A DNA stretch of 64,000 nucleotides from contig CAWJHE010000014.1 of assembly GCA_963842455.1 (NCBI GenBank), positions 248,001 through 312,000 of the forward strand, written 5' to 3'. The position numbers and the translations under genes are program-made. Of this stretch, positions 36,507-45,067 are shown piece after piece. Under the pieces are notes generated by a model. That model was not told the DNA's origin and did not search any database. It saw nothing but the letters and a program-made list of their open reading frames with translations. Source of the DNA: CAWJHE01 sp963842455 (lineage in GTDB: Bacteria > Chloroflexota > Anaerolineae > Anaerolineales > UBA4823). The stretch's first letter is position 1. Every line of letters starts with the position of its first letter.

Positions 36507-37289
36507 ATGGAAAACAACCCGTATAAAATTGAGATTGAAGATCTCTTCCTGAGCTATTCAGACGGCGCTGAACCCCTGCGCAATATTAATCTGAAGATAC
36601 CCGCTAACGCCATCACGGTGTTCTTTGGACCTGCTGGCGGCGGAAAATCTTCCCTGCTGCGCTTGATCAATCGTTTGAACGACCTGGCAGATGTTACCTA
36701 TGTCAATGGCAAACTTTGGCTGGCCGGGCAGAATGGCGAGCGCATGAATGTGCTCGAAGATAAGGTCGATGTGATCCAGTTACGGCGGCGAGTCGGTATG
36801 GTATTCGCCCGCCCAATCGTTCTGCCGCTCAGCATCCGCGGCAACCTGACTTACCCCCTGGAACTGACCGGGGTAAAAAACAAGGGTCGCCTGGATGAAG
36901 CCGTGGAACGAACCTTAAACCTGGCTGCATTGTGGGACGAGGTCAAGGACCGGCTGGACGATCCGGCTGTGGCGTTATCCGGAGGACAGCAACAACGCCT
37001 GTGTCTGGCGCGCAGCCTGGTGCTTGAGCCCGAAGTGATCCTACTGGACGAACCTACTTCTGGATTGGATCCCATCTCCACCAGCAAAGTCGAAGACACG
37101 CTGCAAGAACTCAAAAAGGAATTTACCATCATCCTGGTCCCCCATTCTGTGCAGCAAGCTGCCCGAACAGCAGATTTTGCAGCATTTTTCCTTCAAGGAG
37201 AGCTGGTTGAGGTAGGCCCGGGTCATACCCTGTTTGTGAAGCCATATGATAAGCGTACCCAAGACTATGTTGAAGGTCGGTTTGGATAG
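36507..37289 (+). CDS. pstB: PstB-like phosphate transporter ATPase (second copy, divergent)
   Basis: 260 residues. The Walker A reads GPAGGGKSS instead of the GPSGCGKST usual in PstB, still a valid P-loop. Signature LSGGQQQRLCLARS, Walker B VILLDEPTSGLDP, H-loop VPHSVQQAARTADFAAFFL, and a PstB-type ending YVEGRFG. It is more divergent than the other two PstB proteins here and lies in the operon between pstA and phoB. With the divergent pstB, this transporter may have two alternative ATPases. Confidence 0.88.
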   Translation: MENNPYKIEIEDLFLSYSDGAEPLRNINLKIPANAITVFFGPAGGGKSSLLRLINRLNDLADVTYVNGKLWLAGQNGERMNVLEDKVDVIQLRRRVGMVFARPIVLPLSIRGNLTYPLELTGVKNKGRLDEAVERTLNLAALWDEVKDRLDDPAVALSGGQQQRLCLARSLVLEPEVILLDEPTSGLDPISTSKVEDTLQELKKEFTIILVPHSVQQAARTADFAAFFLQGELVEVGPGHTLFVKPYDKRTQDYVEGRFG

Positions 37290-37294
37290 AAAAA

Positions 37295-37999
37295 ATGTCT
37301 GAAAAAATTCTGGTAGTTGAAGACGAGCCGGCATTACAAGAAACCCTGGTTTATTCACTGTTAAAACAGGGCTACACGGTAAAAAGCGCCCTGGATGGTG
37401 AGCAGGCGATCCAGGCTGCCAGGGACTTCCAACCGGACCTGATTATCCTGGATATTATGCTGCCAGTATTTGATGGATTTGAAGTTTGCCGTATCTTACG
37501 GCAAGAAATGAACACGCCGATTCTGATGTTAACCGCTCGGGATGATGAGATCGACCGGGTGATTGGCCTGGAACTGGGCGCTGACGATTATATTACTAAG
37601 CCTTTCAGCATGCGCGAATTGATGGCGCGTGTCAAAGCCCAGTTGCGCAGAGTGCGCTTGATTCGTGAAGAACGAGAAAGTGATGACGTACTCGGAAAAG
37701 AGACTGTGCGCTTTGGAAACCTGACCCTGGATTTAACTCGCCGCGAGGTCCTGCTGGATGACCGGCCTATTGCTCTAAAACCCAAAGAGTTCGACCTTTT
37801 GCTGTTCCTGGCCCGACACCGCGGGCATGTCCTTTCACGCGAATTAGTCTTGGAGCGTGTATGGGGCTGGGATTTCACTGGTGGCAGCCGTACCGTGGAT
37901 GTACATGTGCGTTGGCTGCGAGAAAAAATTGAACCTGACCCTGCCAACCCTGAGCGGATTGTTACCGTGCGTGGGGCTGGCTACCGATTCGAGGGCTAA
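37295..37999 (+). CDS. phoB: PhoB/PhoP-type response regulator
   Basis: 234 residues. The receiver domain has VVEDEPA, the phosphorylated Asp in LIILDIMLP (~53), the Thr in MLTARD and the Lys in ITKPF. A C-terminal OmpR-type winged helix follows (RRHRGHVLSRELVLERVWGWDFTGGSRTVDVHVRWLREKIE-like). Its place behind pst genes marks it as the phosphate regulator. The 11-bp-periodic Pho box at 44951 is its likely target. Confidence 0.93.
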   Translation: MSEKILVVEDEPALQETLVYSLLKQGYTVKSALDGEQAIQAARDFQPDLIILDIMLPVFDGFEVCRILRQEMNTPILMLTARDDEIDRVIGLELGADDYITKPFSMRELMARVKAQLRRVRLIREERESDDVLGKETVRFGNLTLDLTRREVLLDDRPIALKPKEFDLLLFLARHRGHVLSRELVLERVWGWDFTGGSRTVDVHVRWLREKIEPDPANPERIVTVRGAGYRFEG

Positions 38000-39768
38000 T
38001 GTTTCGAAGCATCCGCTGGCAAATTGCTTTTCCCTATGTGCTGCTGATCCTGGTTACCCTGATCGGCCTGGGTTTTTACATCACTGACTTCGCCCGCACC
38101 ACCTACCTGTCTGATCTGGACCGGGAATTAGGCGCTGAAGCCCTGTTGATAGCCGACCTGGCCAAAGACCCAATCCTGGATTTCACATCCCCTTCCCTTT
38201 TGGATGAAATGGCGCAGAATTGGTCGCAGCGCCTGGGGAAACGCATCACAATAATCCGGGCAGATGGCGTGGTGATCGGTGAATCTCACGACGACCGTTC
38301 GCAGATGGATAACCATATCGGGCGTCCTGAGATTGTGCAAGCCCAACAAACCGGCAGCGGCGTCAGCACTCGCTACAGTCACACCTTGGGCGATTTTTTG
38401 CTCTACAAAGCGGTCTCGCTGGTTGAAAATGGAGAAGAAATCGGTTATGTTCGCCTGGCAATTCCACTCAAAAGTGTAGAAGATCAAATTTCCCGCCTGC
38501 AGCGCGCCCTGACGATCGCAACGGTATTGATTACCCTGGCAGCCATCATCCTGGCTGTCTGGATTGCAGGACGATCGATGCAGCCCTTACGACATTTGAC
38601 CAAAGCGGTGGCGCAAATTGCCTCCGACGCAAAACATGCTCCACAGCTGGCCGGGGAGGTGGATCAACTGGCAGTAGACGAAATTGGCCAGCTGACGCGC
38701 GCCTTTAATGCTATGTCCATCCGCTTAAACAACCAGATCGCCGCCCTGAAGACCGAACAGGGCAAAATGGCTGCTGTACTGAGCGAAATGAGCGATGGCG
38801 TCCTGATCGTAGATGAGCAAGGCAAAGTCCAGTTGATCAATCCTGCTGCGGAAGAGATGTTCAATGTCCATCAGGCACAAGCCCTGCACCAATCCATGGC
38901 AGTGACCTTGCGGCATCACCAGTTGATCGAATTATGGCAGCGCTGCAAGGATAGCAAACAAACCCAGTATGCCACCCTGGAGCTGGCCACTGGCAAGCAA
39001 TTTTTCCAGGGAGTAGCCACGCCGTTAGAGCAAGCTCTGCCAGGGAATACTCTGCTCTTGTTCCAGGATTTGACGCGCATGCGTCGTTTAGAGACCGTGC
39101 GCCAAGATTTCATCAGCAACATTTCACATGAGCTGCGCACACCTTTGGCTTCTTTGAAAGCGCTCACCGAAACTTTGCAAGAGAGCGCCCTTGAAGATCC
39201 GCCAGCCGCCAGGCGTTTCCTGTCTCAAATGGAGATCGAAGTCGATTCCCTTAGCATGATGGTATCGGAATTATTGGAACTCTCCCGCATCGAATCGGGC
39301 CGCGTGCCGTTGAAACTGATTGCTGCTGCGCCGCAGGAGATGATCCAGCAAGCGGTAGAAAGGCTCAACCTGCAAGCCCATCGCGCCGCCTTGGAAATCG
39401 AAGTCGATGTTCAGCCAGGTTGCCCGAAAGTTTTAGCCGATCCCAGCCGTTTGGAGCAGGTTCTGGTTAACCTTTTACACAACGCAGTGAAATATACCCC
39501 CCAAGGCGGAAAAATCACGGTTTCTGCCCAACCGCAAGGTGAAACTATCCTGTTTTCGGTCCAGGATAATGGAGCAGGCATTTCAGAAACGGATTTACCG
39601 CGGATTTTTGAGCGTTTTTTCAAATCCGATCGAGCTCGTTCTGGCAGCGGCACAGGCCTGGGATTAGCCATCTCCAAGCATCTGGTAGAAGCGCATGGAG
39701 GGAAAATTTGGGCCAAGAGTGTAGAAGGTCAAGGCTCCACCTTCTATTTCACTTTGCCGGTTGCGTAA
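37999..39768 (+). CDS. phoR: PhoR-type sensor histidine kinase
   Basis: 589 residues. Two membrane helices (~9-29 and ~168-190) flank an extracytoplasmic domain. Then come HAMP, a PAS domain (MSDGVLIVDEQGKVQLINPAAEEMF), the HisKA H-box NISHELRTPLASLKAL (His ~376) and an HATPase domain (NLLHNAVKYTPQGG, DNGAGI, GTGLGLAISK). The start overlaps the phoB stop by one base. It is expected to phosphorylate PhoB when phosphate uptake falls. Confidence 0.93.
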   Translation: MFRSIRWQIAFPYVLLILVTLIGLGFYITDFARTTYLSDLDRELGAEALLIADLAKDPILDFTSPSLLDEMAQNWSQRLGKRITIIRADGVVIGESHDDRSQMDNHIGRPEIVQAQQTGSGVSTRYSHTLGDFLLYKAVSLVENGEEIGYVRLAIPLKSVEDQISRLQRALTIATVLITLAAIILAVWIAGRSMQPLRHLTKAVAQIASDAKHAPQLAGEVDQLAVDEIGQLTRAFNAMSIRLNNQIAALKTEQGKMAAVLSEMSDGVLIVDEQGKVQLINPAAEEMFNVHQAQALHQSMAVTLRHHQLIELWQRCKDSKQTQYATLELATGKQFFQGVATPLEQALPGNTLLLFQDLTRMRRLETVRQDFISNISHELRTPLASLKALTETLQESALEDPPAARRFLSQMEIEVDSLSMMVSELLELSRIESGRVPLKLIAAAPQEMIQQAVERLNLQAHRAALEIEVDVQPGCPKVLADPSRLEQVLVNLLHNAVKYTPQGGKITVSAQPQGETILFSVQDNGAGISETDLPRIFERFFKSDRARSGSGTGLGLAISKHLVEAHGGKIWAKSVEGQGSTFYFTLPVA

Positions 39769-39785
39769 ACCCTGATCTACCAAAA

Positions 39786-40136
39786 TCACAGTTTTTCTGC
39801 ACAATAGGGGCAGTTGGTCCACTCCGGATGGACTGATTTCTGGCATTTGGGACAAGAAACCTGGTAGCCAGATAGTCGATTAGTTCGTTGATTACTTTGA
39901 ACAAAGCTGACAACACCGGTAATGAGAATCACTAAACCTGCAACCGGAATAAACCACATCAATGCCATCCCAATAAAAGGCCAAAAACCCACCGAACCCC
40001 AACCCCCCATCATGCCTGGCCCCATCATGCCATAATAGCCGCCTGTTACTGTTCTCCCAGTCCATAAAAAGGGCATTCCAAGCAGGGTAACAAATCCTAA
40101 AACGATTAACAAAATCCAAACCCATTTTTTGTACAT
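39786..40136 (-). CDS. Small membrane protein with C-terminal zinc ribbon
   Basis: 116 residues from the ATG at 40136, which has GGAGGT upstream. Two hydrophobic helices (~5-25 and ~50-78) with a Gly/Met-rich loop (GGYYGMMGPGMMGGWGS) are followed by a zinc ribbon CPKC...CPYC. The Met/Gly-rich loop between the helices recalls copper-handling membrane proteins, and copper-type genes follow, but this is conjecture. Confidence 0.65.
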   Translation of the reverse strand: MYKKWVWILLIVLGFVTLLGMPFLWTGRTVTGGYYGMMGPGMMGGWGSVGFWPFIGMALMWFIPVAGLVILITGVVSFVQSNQRTNRLSGYQVSCPKCQKSVHPEWTNCPYCAEKL

Positions 40137-40359
40137 CCAACACCTCCAACCTTTTTTCCGATAGTGAATCAAATCGTATCAAATTAAGTCGGATTTGATA
40201 TGCGCTAAATAACGGTTTTCTTGTACGCACAAAAGCGTGTAAGCCAAATTGCCTATCCTGTCATCAGCCATATCACGGTTGTAACCTGGAGTTCGCACCG
40301 CTAAAATCATCAATCGCAAGAGTAGATTTCACAGAAAACAATCGTATAGGAGCATAGAA

Positions 40360-40858
40360 ATGAAACAAGAAAACCGACACGAGCCAGGTAAGGCAAACCA
40401 GAAAGCCACAGGAAAATCCTGGACTACCTTGCTGGGAATTTTTAGCGCTTGCTTGCTGTTAATCCTGGCGGCTTTAGCGATTTTCCAGACCTTGCAACCA
40501 GGAAGCATACTTGGACAAAAAGGATCACCAAGTTTAACCGTGGATGTTGAAGAAATTAACCTGGGTGAAATACCTGTCGGTCAAAGCGTCCAGGCTGCGT
40601 TCCAACTGACCAATACCGGTACCCAGGCGCTCAAATTCAGCAAAGCGCCATATATTGAAGTCAAAGAAGGATGTTGACCGCCTACACCCACCATCAGTTC
40701 GATGGTGATCAATCCAGGCGAAAGTGCAACTCTCTTCATGGAAATTCAAGATGCCAGCAGGTATGGGCGGACCTCACGATTTCCGTGTTTTCCTTCCAAA
40801 TAATGACCCCGAATGGGGAGACAGGTCTCTGGCAGTGATCTCCAATTGGATCGAATAA
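40360..40858 (+). CDS. DUF1573-like membrane-anchored protein, candidate selenoprotein (also frameshifted)
   Basis: An N-terminal helix (~27-46) anchors an Ig-like DUF1573 domain (DVEEINLGEIPVGQSVQAAFQLTNTGTQALKF). The frame meets TGA at 40675-40677 directly after EGC, then continues with PPTPTISSMVINPGESATLFME. As I recall the family, the motif is EGCCPP, so TGA replaces the second Cys. A hairpin follows at SECIS distance. A second, separate lesion is an extra A in 40742-40744. Removing it gives FKMPAGMGGPHDFRVFLPNNDPEWGD and a stop at 40856-40858, total ~165 codons. AGGAGC precedes the ATG. It lies just upstream of a multicopper oxidase gene. Confidence 0.65.
40689..40707 (+). promoter_or_regulatory. 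SECIS-like hairpin downstream of in-frame TGA
   Basis: CACCATC and GATGGTG form a 7-bp stem around the loop AGTTC. The loop begins 19 bases after the TGA (40675-40677) and has a G in its second position. Both features fit the bacterial SECIS consensus, which asks for a short apical loop with an early G about 16-37 bases after UGA. Confidence 0.5.
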
Positions 40859-40869
40859 CAGGTGCAAAA

Positions 40870-41965
40870 ATGCAACGTTTTCGTTTACTCGTAACTGGTC
40901 TGGTTTTGCTCATTTTGACCGGCTGCACAGGAATTTCATTCGCGCCAGAGGTGGGAAGCAGTGCTGGACATTCAACCCTGCCGGTGGAAAGCAGCCAACC
41001 GCAAATTGCAGCCACACCCACTCCAGGAGCCATGGCTCATTCCAACCCTGAAGCAGCCCATATGATGGAGCCCATCACCAGCTCGAATATCCTTCCTGCC
41101 AGCGCTGAAAGAGGTGGACAAGAACTCGCATATCGTATGGAGGCTGGGGTTAAAGTATTCGAATTGAACACTCAGGTTGTGGAATGGGAAATATTGGAGG
41201 GGGTAACCGTTATTGCGATGACATACAACGGCACCGTACCAGGCCCGCTAATCCGGGTAACCGAAGGCGACCAGGTGCGCATTGTGGTGAATAATTTGAT
41301 GGATACTCCCACTACAGTGCATTGGCATGGCGTCGATGTTCCCAATGCTATGGATGGCGTGCCGGGGGTAACCCAAGACCCCATCTTGCCAGGGGAAAGC
41401 TTCACCTATGAGTTTACTGCCAAACCAGCCGGTACATTCATGTATCATTCTCACTATGAGGGCGATATACAGGTCTCAGCCGGTTTGTATGCTCCCCTGA
41501 TCATCGATCCCAAAGAACCAACCTCAGATCCTGATCTCGATGTCACCCTGATGCTCTCAGAATGGCTAGTGAGGGACGGGCAAACCTATGCAGCCATGCC
41601 AATGGCAGGCATGGAGCCGAATTATTTCACCATTAATGGCAAAGCCTTCCCCGCCACGGAGACTATCACAATCAAGAAAGGGCAACGCCTGCGCTTACGG
41701 TTTATTGGAATCGGTCAATTTATCCATCCTATGCACCTGCACGGCGTTCCATTCAAAATTGTGGCGACCGATGGACACCCGGTGCCTGAAGGTGCGCAAT
41801 TGACCAAAGATACGATCAGTGTGGCGCCTGGAGAAAGATATGATGTGGAGGTTATCCCCACTGAGTACAGGCATGTGGATGCTGCATTGCCACATCTTGC
41901 ATCACACAACCAATGATAACGTTGAACCGGGTGGACTCATGCTTATGATCGAGGTTGTAGATTGA
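40870..41965 (+). CDS. Multicopper oxidase-type lipoprotein (frameshifted in this sequence)
   Basis: Starts at ATG 40870 with signal peptide and lipobox LTGC. Cupredoxin copper motifs appear in order: VHWHGVD, MYHSHYEGDIQ, MHLHGVPF and, after repair, MLHCHILHHTTND...GGLM. These are the type 1, 2 and 3 copper ligands of multicopper oxidases. The frame breaks near 41865-41871. One extra base hides the last motif. Repaired length is ~364 residues, matching two-domain oxidases. It probably oxidises Cu(I) or another small reductant at the cell surface. It follows the DUF1573-like gene by eleven bases. Confidence 0.85.
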
Positions 41966-42018
41966 ACAGAAACGGATATGAAGTGAAGATTACCCTGTTA
42001 ACTTTTGGAGGTGCATCA

Positions 42019-42414
42019 ATGTATAGAAATAAATATTCCTTTTTGATCATTTTGATGATCATGGCAATACTGTCTGCCTGCTCAGAAAAGCCAGCTTTAT
42101 CAACGCAAGCACCCAACAATCCAGTCACTATTCAAGTTGAGTCTGAACCAAATCCGCCTACGATGGGAGATGTCGAATTCGTGCTCACTATCCTGGATGA
42201 CCAGGGACAACCATTCGAGGGGGCCGTTGTTGATGTGGGCGTTGACCATATCGATATGAGCGGCATGGAAATGAATGGCATGGCAACCCAACAGAGTCCA
42301 GGAAAGTATGCTATCACGGCTAATTTTAGCATGACCGGTAATTGGGAAATGACGGTGATTGTTCGAAAAGATGGTTTTGAATATCAAGAAGTGTTTTCTT
42401 TGAAGGTGCAATAG
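42019..42414 (+). CDS. YtkA/FixH-like lipoprotein
   Basis: 131 residues from the ATG at 42019, which has GGAGGT before it. Signal peptide with lipobox LSAC, then an Ig-like YtkA domain (PPTMGDVEFVLTILDDQGQPFEGAVVDVGVDHIDMSGMEMNGM ... SMTGNWEMTVIVRKDG). The HxDMSGMEMNGM stretch is rich in Met and could bind copper. It ends a three-gene group with the DUF1573-like protein and the multicopper oxidase. Copper handling or oxidase assembly is a reasonable inference. Confidence 0.8.
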   Translation: MYRNKYSFLIILMIMAILSACSEKPALSTQAPNNPVTIQVESEPNPPTMGDVEFVLTILDDQGQPFEGAVVDVGVDHIDMSGMEMNGMATQQSPGKYAITANFSMTGNWEMTVIVRKDGFEYQEVFSLKVQ

Positions 42415-42512
42415 TTCTTAAGAATCAGACAATTCCCATCAACGAGGTGATATACTTTGAATACAAACCATTAACTAAATACTACACAAATCCTGCAACA
42501 GGAATCACATCC

Positions 42513-43190
42513 ATGACCCTAGTATCTCCAAAAATACGCGTTTTATTGGCGGATGACCATGCCATTGTACGAGCTGGTATTCGCCAATTATTGGAGCATA
42601 CCGGTGAGATCCAGATCATTGCCGAAGCCAGCGACGGCCTCTCCGCCCAGAAGATGATACAAGAACACCAACCGGATGTGGTGGTGTTAGATATCCAGAT
42701 GCCGAAAGCGAGTGGTATCGAGGTAACCCGCTGGATACGGGCGAACCAACTAGAGGTTGGCGTGCTGATCCTGACCGCCTTTGATGACGACCCGTACATT
42801 ATGGCCGTTCTGCAGGCAGGGGCAAATGGTTATGTGCTCAAGACAGCTGCGCCTGTCGAACTGATTCAGGCTGTGATTGATGTGCACGAAGGAAAATCGG
42901 TGCTGGATGCTTCCATCACACAGAAATTGATGACAAACCTGTTTGGCAGCCAACCCAAACCTGTGATTGAAGAGCTCACTCCCCGGGAAGCGGAAGTGCT
43001 CAGCCTGGCAGCTAGAGGCTTCACCAATAAAGCCATCGGCGTCCAGTTGCATATCAGTGATCGAACGGTGCAGGGTCACTTGGCGCATATCTTCAACAAG
43101 CTGCAAGCCAGCAGCCGGACAGAAGCGGTGATGCGAGCAGTTTCACTGGGTTGGATTTCTCAACATGCCGGCGCCATCTCCGAAGAATAA
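42513..43190 (+). CDS. NarL/LuxR-family response regulator
   Basis: 225 residues from the ATG at 42513. Receiver domain VLLADDHAIVRAGI with the phosphorylated Asp in VVVLDIQMP, then a LuxR helix-turn-helix (LTPREAEVLSLAARGFTNKAIGVQLHISDRTVQGHLAHIFNKL). It overlaps the following kinase gene by 26 bases in another frame, so the two form a coupled pair. Confidence 0.92.
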   Translation: MTLVSPKIRVLLADDHAIVRAGIRQLLEHTGEIQIIAEASDGLSAQKMIQEHQPDVVVLDIQMPKASGIEVTRWIRANQLEVGVLILTAFDDDPYIMAVLQAGANGYVLKTAAPVELIQAVIDVHEGKSVLDASITQKLMTNLFGSQPKPVIEELTPREAEVLSLAARGFTNKAIGVQLHISDRTVQGHLAHIFNKLQASSRTEAVMRAVSLGWISQHAGAISEE

Positions 43191-44943
43191 TACTGCCACG
43201 CGTGCAGTGAACCCCCGCCGAACTATAAAAAACAGTTGGCGCAGCCTGAACTGGCAGTTGATGTTTATCACCATCCTGCCGGTAACTGCCCTGGTATTGC
43301 TGGTTGCCGTAGGAAGCCTGAGCGTGCACCAGAATGCGATGCGCAATATGGTCGGCGAACGGGATATTTTAGCCGTACGCACAGTCGCAACTGCCATCGA
43401 AGAGCAAATCACGCATCGAATGTATAGCATTGAAAGCCTGGCTACCTTGGCTGAAGAAGTTGAGCCTGAGCAATTCGAAGAAATTCTCCGGCAGCCAGGA
43501 TACCTGACCAGTGAATTCGATGCCGGATTAGCTATTTTTTCCTTGCAAGGAGAGCTGGTTGCCGCCTCTGTTGATACGCCGCTTTGGGTAACCTTGTCTG
43601 CCAGGTTACCAGAACTGGTCAAAAACCAGGCTGATCACAATCCAACCACACAAGCATTTATGCAGGTCGAAGAACCCTTGGAAGATGGGCGCCAGCTGAT
43701 CGGCGTTTACTCTTTCTCCCCTTCGCGGCAGTGGATTGCGGCCGGGGCTGTCTCCATTTCCAGGATAGTCGATCGAATGCTTGGACAGGCTTTTTCCAGT
43801 GAATACAGCACGTCGATCATCCTGGTCGATGCAGAGGGACGTTTGCTCTACCAACACGGCGCTCCATCCTACCAGGCTGATACCAACCTGCATCCGGGCG
43901 TTCAAGCGGCGCTCAGTGGGAAAAGCGGGGTGCTCTACACCCAGGATCAGAAAGATGAGTTGGTGGTAGCCTATAGCCCGGTTGGTTCACAAGGCTGGGC
44001 GCTGGTGTTCCAAGAAGCCTGGGAAAGTGTTGAATCTCCCACCCTGCGCATTTCCCAATTAGCTCCCCTGGTCTTAGCGCCTGTATTAATCCTGGCAATT
44101 GTTGCCCTGGGATTTGGCGCCAAACAGATCATCACCCCCTTGCAGAACCTGGAAGCGAGAGCCTCTATGTTAGCCTGGGGTGATTTCGATGCCATCGAAA
44201 CCCCGGTAGGCGGAATTGACGAAATTCGCCAACTGCAGGACGAGCTGATCCACATGGCGCATAAGGTGCGTGCAGCCCAAAAGAACCTGCATAGCTACAT
44301 CGGCGCGATCACTTCTGCACAGGAAGATGAACGTTTGCGGCTGGCGCGTGAGCTGCACGATGAAACCATCCAAGCCTTGATCGCCTTGAAACAACGCGCC
44401 CAGCTCTACCAGCTCAGAGCGTCTTGCACGGATAGCGAAGTCTCTGCCTTGAGTGAGATCGCCTGCTTAACCGAAGAGACTATTCAAAATCTGCGCAGGC
44501 TGATCCATGCCCTGCGACCGATCTACCTGGAAGACCTGGGACTGACGACTGCCCTGGAAATGCTAACTCGCGAGACCGCCCAAACCCTGGGCATCCCGGT
44601 CGGTTTTCGCAAAAAAGGGACCGAAATACGGCTGCAAGCCCAAATTGAGCTGGCCCTGTTCCGTATGGCGCAAGAAGCCTTCCGCAATATTGAACGACAT
44701 GCCCAGGCTACCCAGGCCGATTTGCGCATCCATTTTGAGCCTGAGATGCTGACCCTGGAAATTTCCGATAACGGGAGCGGTTTTGAAGTGCCCAAGAACC
44801 CATCCGAATTTGCTCCGAGTGGGCATTATGGTTTGTTGGGATTGTACGAACGGGCGGATTTGATTGGAGCCGCTCTTGAAATCCAATCTGAGCCCGGAAA
44901 AGGGACTTTCCTGAGATTTCGGGCGCCCATTTCTTCCCATTAA
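43165..44943 (+). CDS. NarX/DesK-type sensor histidine kinase
   Basis: 592 residues. An N-terminal helix (~32-52), a large extracytoplasmic Cache-like domain, a second helix (~295-315), HAMP, and the HisKA_3 dimerisation domain with phospho-His in RLARELHDETIQALIALK. The HATPase domain includes ALFRMAQEAFRNIERHA, DNGSGF and GLLGLYERA. It is partner of the response regulator encoded upstream. The signal is unknown. Position directly before the phosphate-regulated pstS is suggestive, but no phosphate link is visible in the protein. Confidence 0.9.
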   Translation: MPAPSPKNNTATRAVNPRRTIKNSWRSLNWQLMFITILPVTALVLLVAVGSLSVHQNAMRNMVGERDILAVRTVATAIEEQITHRMYSIESLATLAEEVEPEQFEEILRQPGYLTSEFDAGLAIFSLQGELVAASVDTPLWVTLSARLPELVKNQADHNPTTQAFMQVEEPLEDGRQLIGVYSFSPSRQWIAAGAVSISRIVDRMLGQAFSSEYSTSIILVDAEGRLLYQHGAPSYQADTNLHPGVQAALSGKSGVLYTQDQKDELVVAYSPVGSQGWALVFQEAWESVESPTLRISQLAPLVLAPVLILAIVALGFGAKQIITPLQNLEARASMLAWGDFDAIETPVGGIDEIRQLQDELIHMAHKVRAAQKNLHSYIGAITSAQEDERLRLARELHDETIQALIALKQRAQLYQLRASCTDSEVSALSEIACLTEETIQNLRRLIHALRPIYLEDLGLTTALEMLTRETAQTLGIPVGFRKKGTEIRLQAQIELALFRMAQEAFRNIERHAQATQADLRIHFEPEMLTLEISDNGSGFEVPKNPSEFAPSGHYGLLGLYERADLIGAALEIQSEPGKGTFLRFRAPISSH

Positions 44944-44950
44944 TCCGTTG

Positions 44951-45015
44951 TTAACAAAGCATTGACTCAGCGTTAATGCGCCACGCTACTGGCGTTAAAC
45001 ATGAGGGACTATACT
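44951..45015 (+). promoter_or_regulatory. Pho box and -10 element before the second pstS
   Basis: Direct repeats at exact 11-base steps: TTAACA (44951), TTGACT (44962), TTAATG (44973), one non-matching slot (44984) and TTAAAC (44995). A -10 TATACT lies at 45010-45015, about nine bases after the last repeat. This is the known architecture of PhoP/PhoB-activated promoters, where the boxes replace a -35. Confidence 0.82.
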
Positions 45016-45067
45016 CCTCTATATGAAAACAAGAATCTATAACAATAATCTCTTGGAGGAGAAATCT

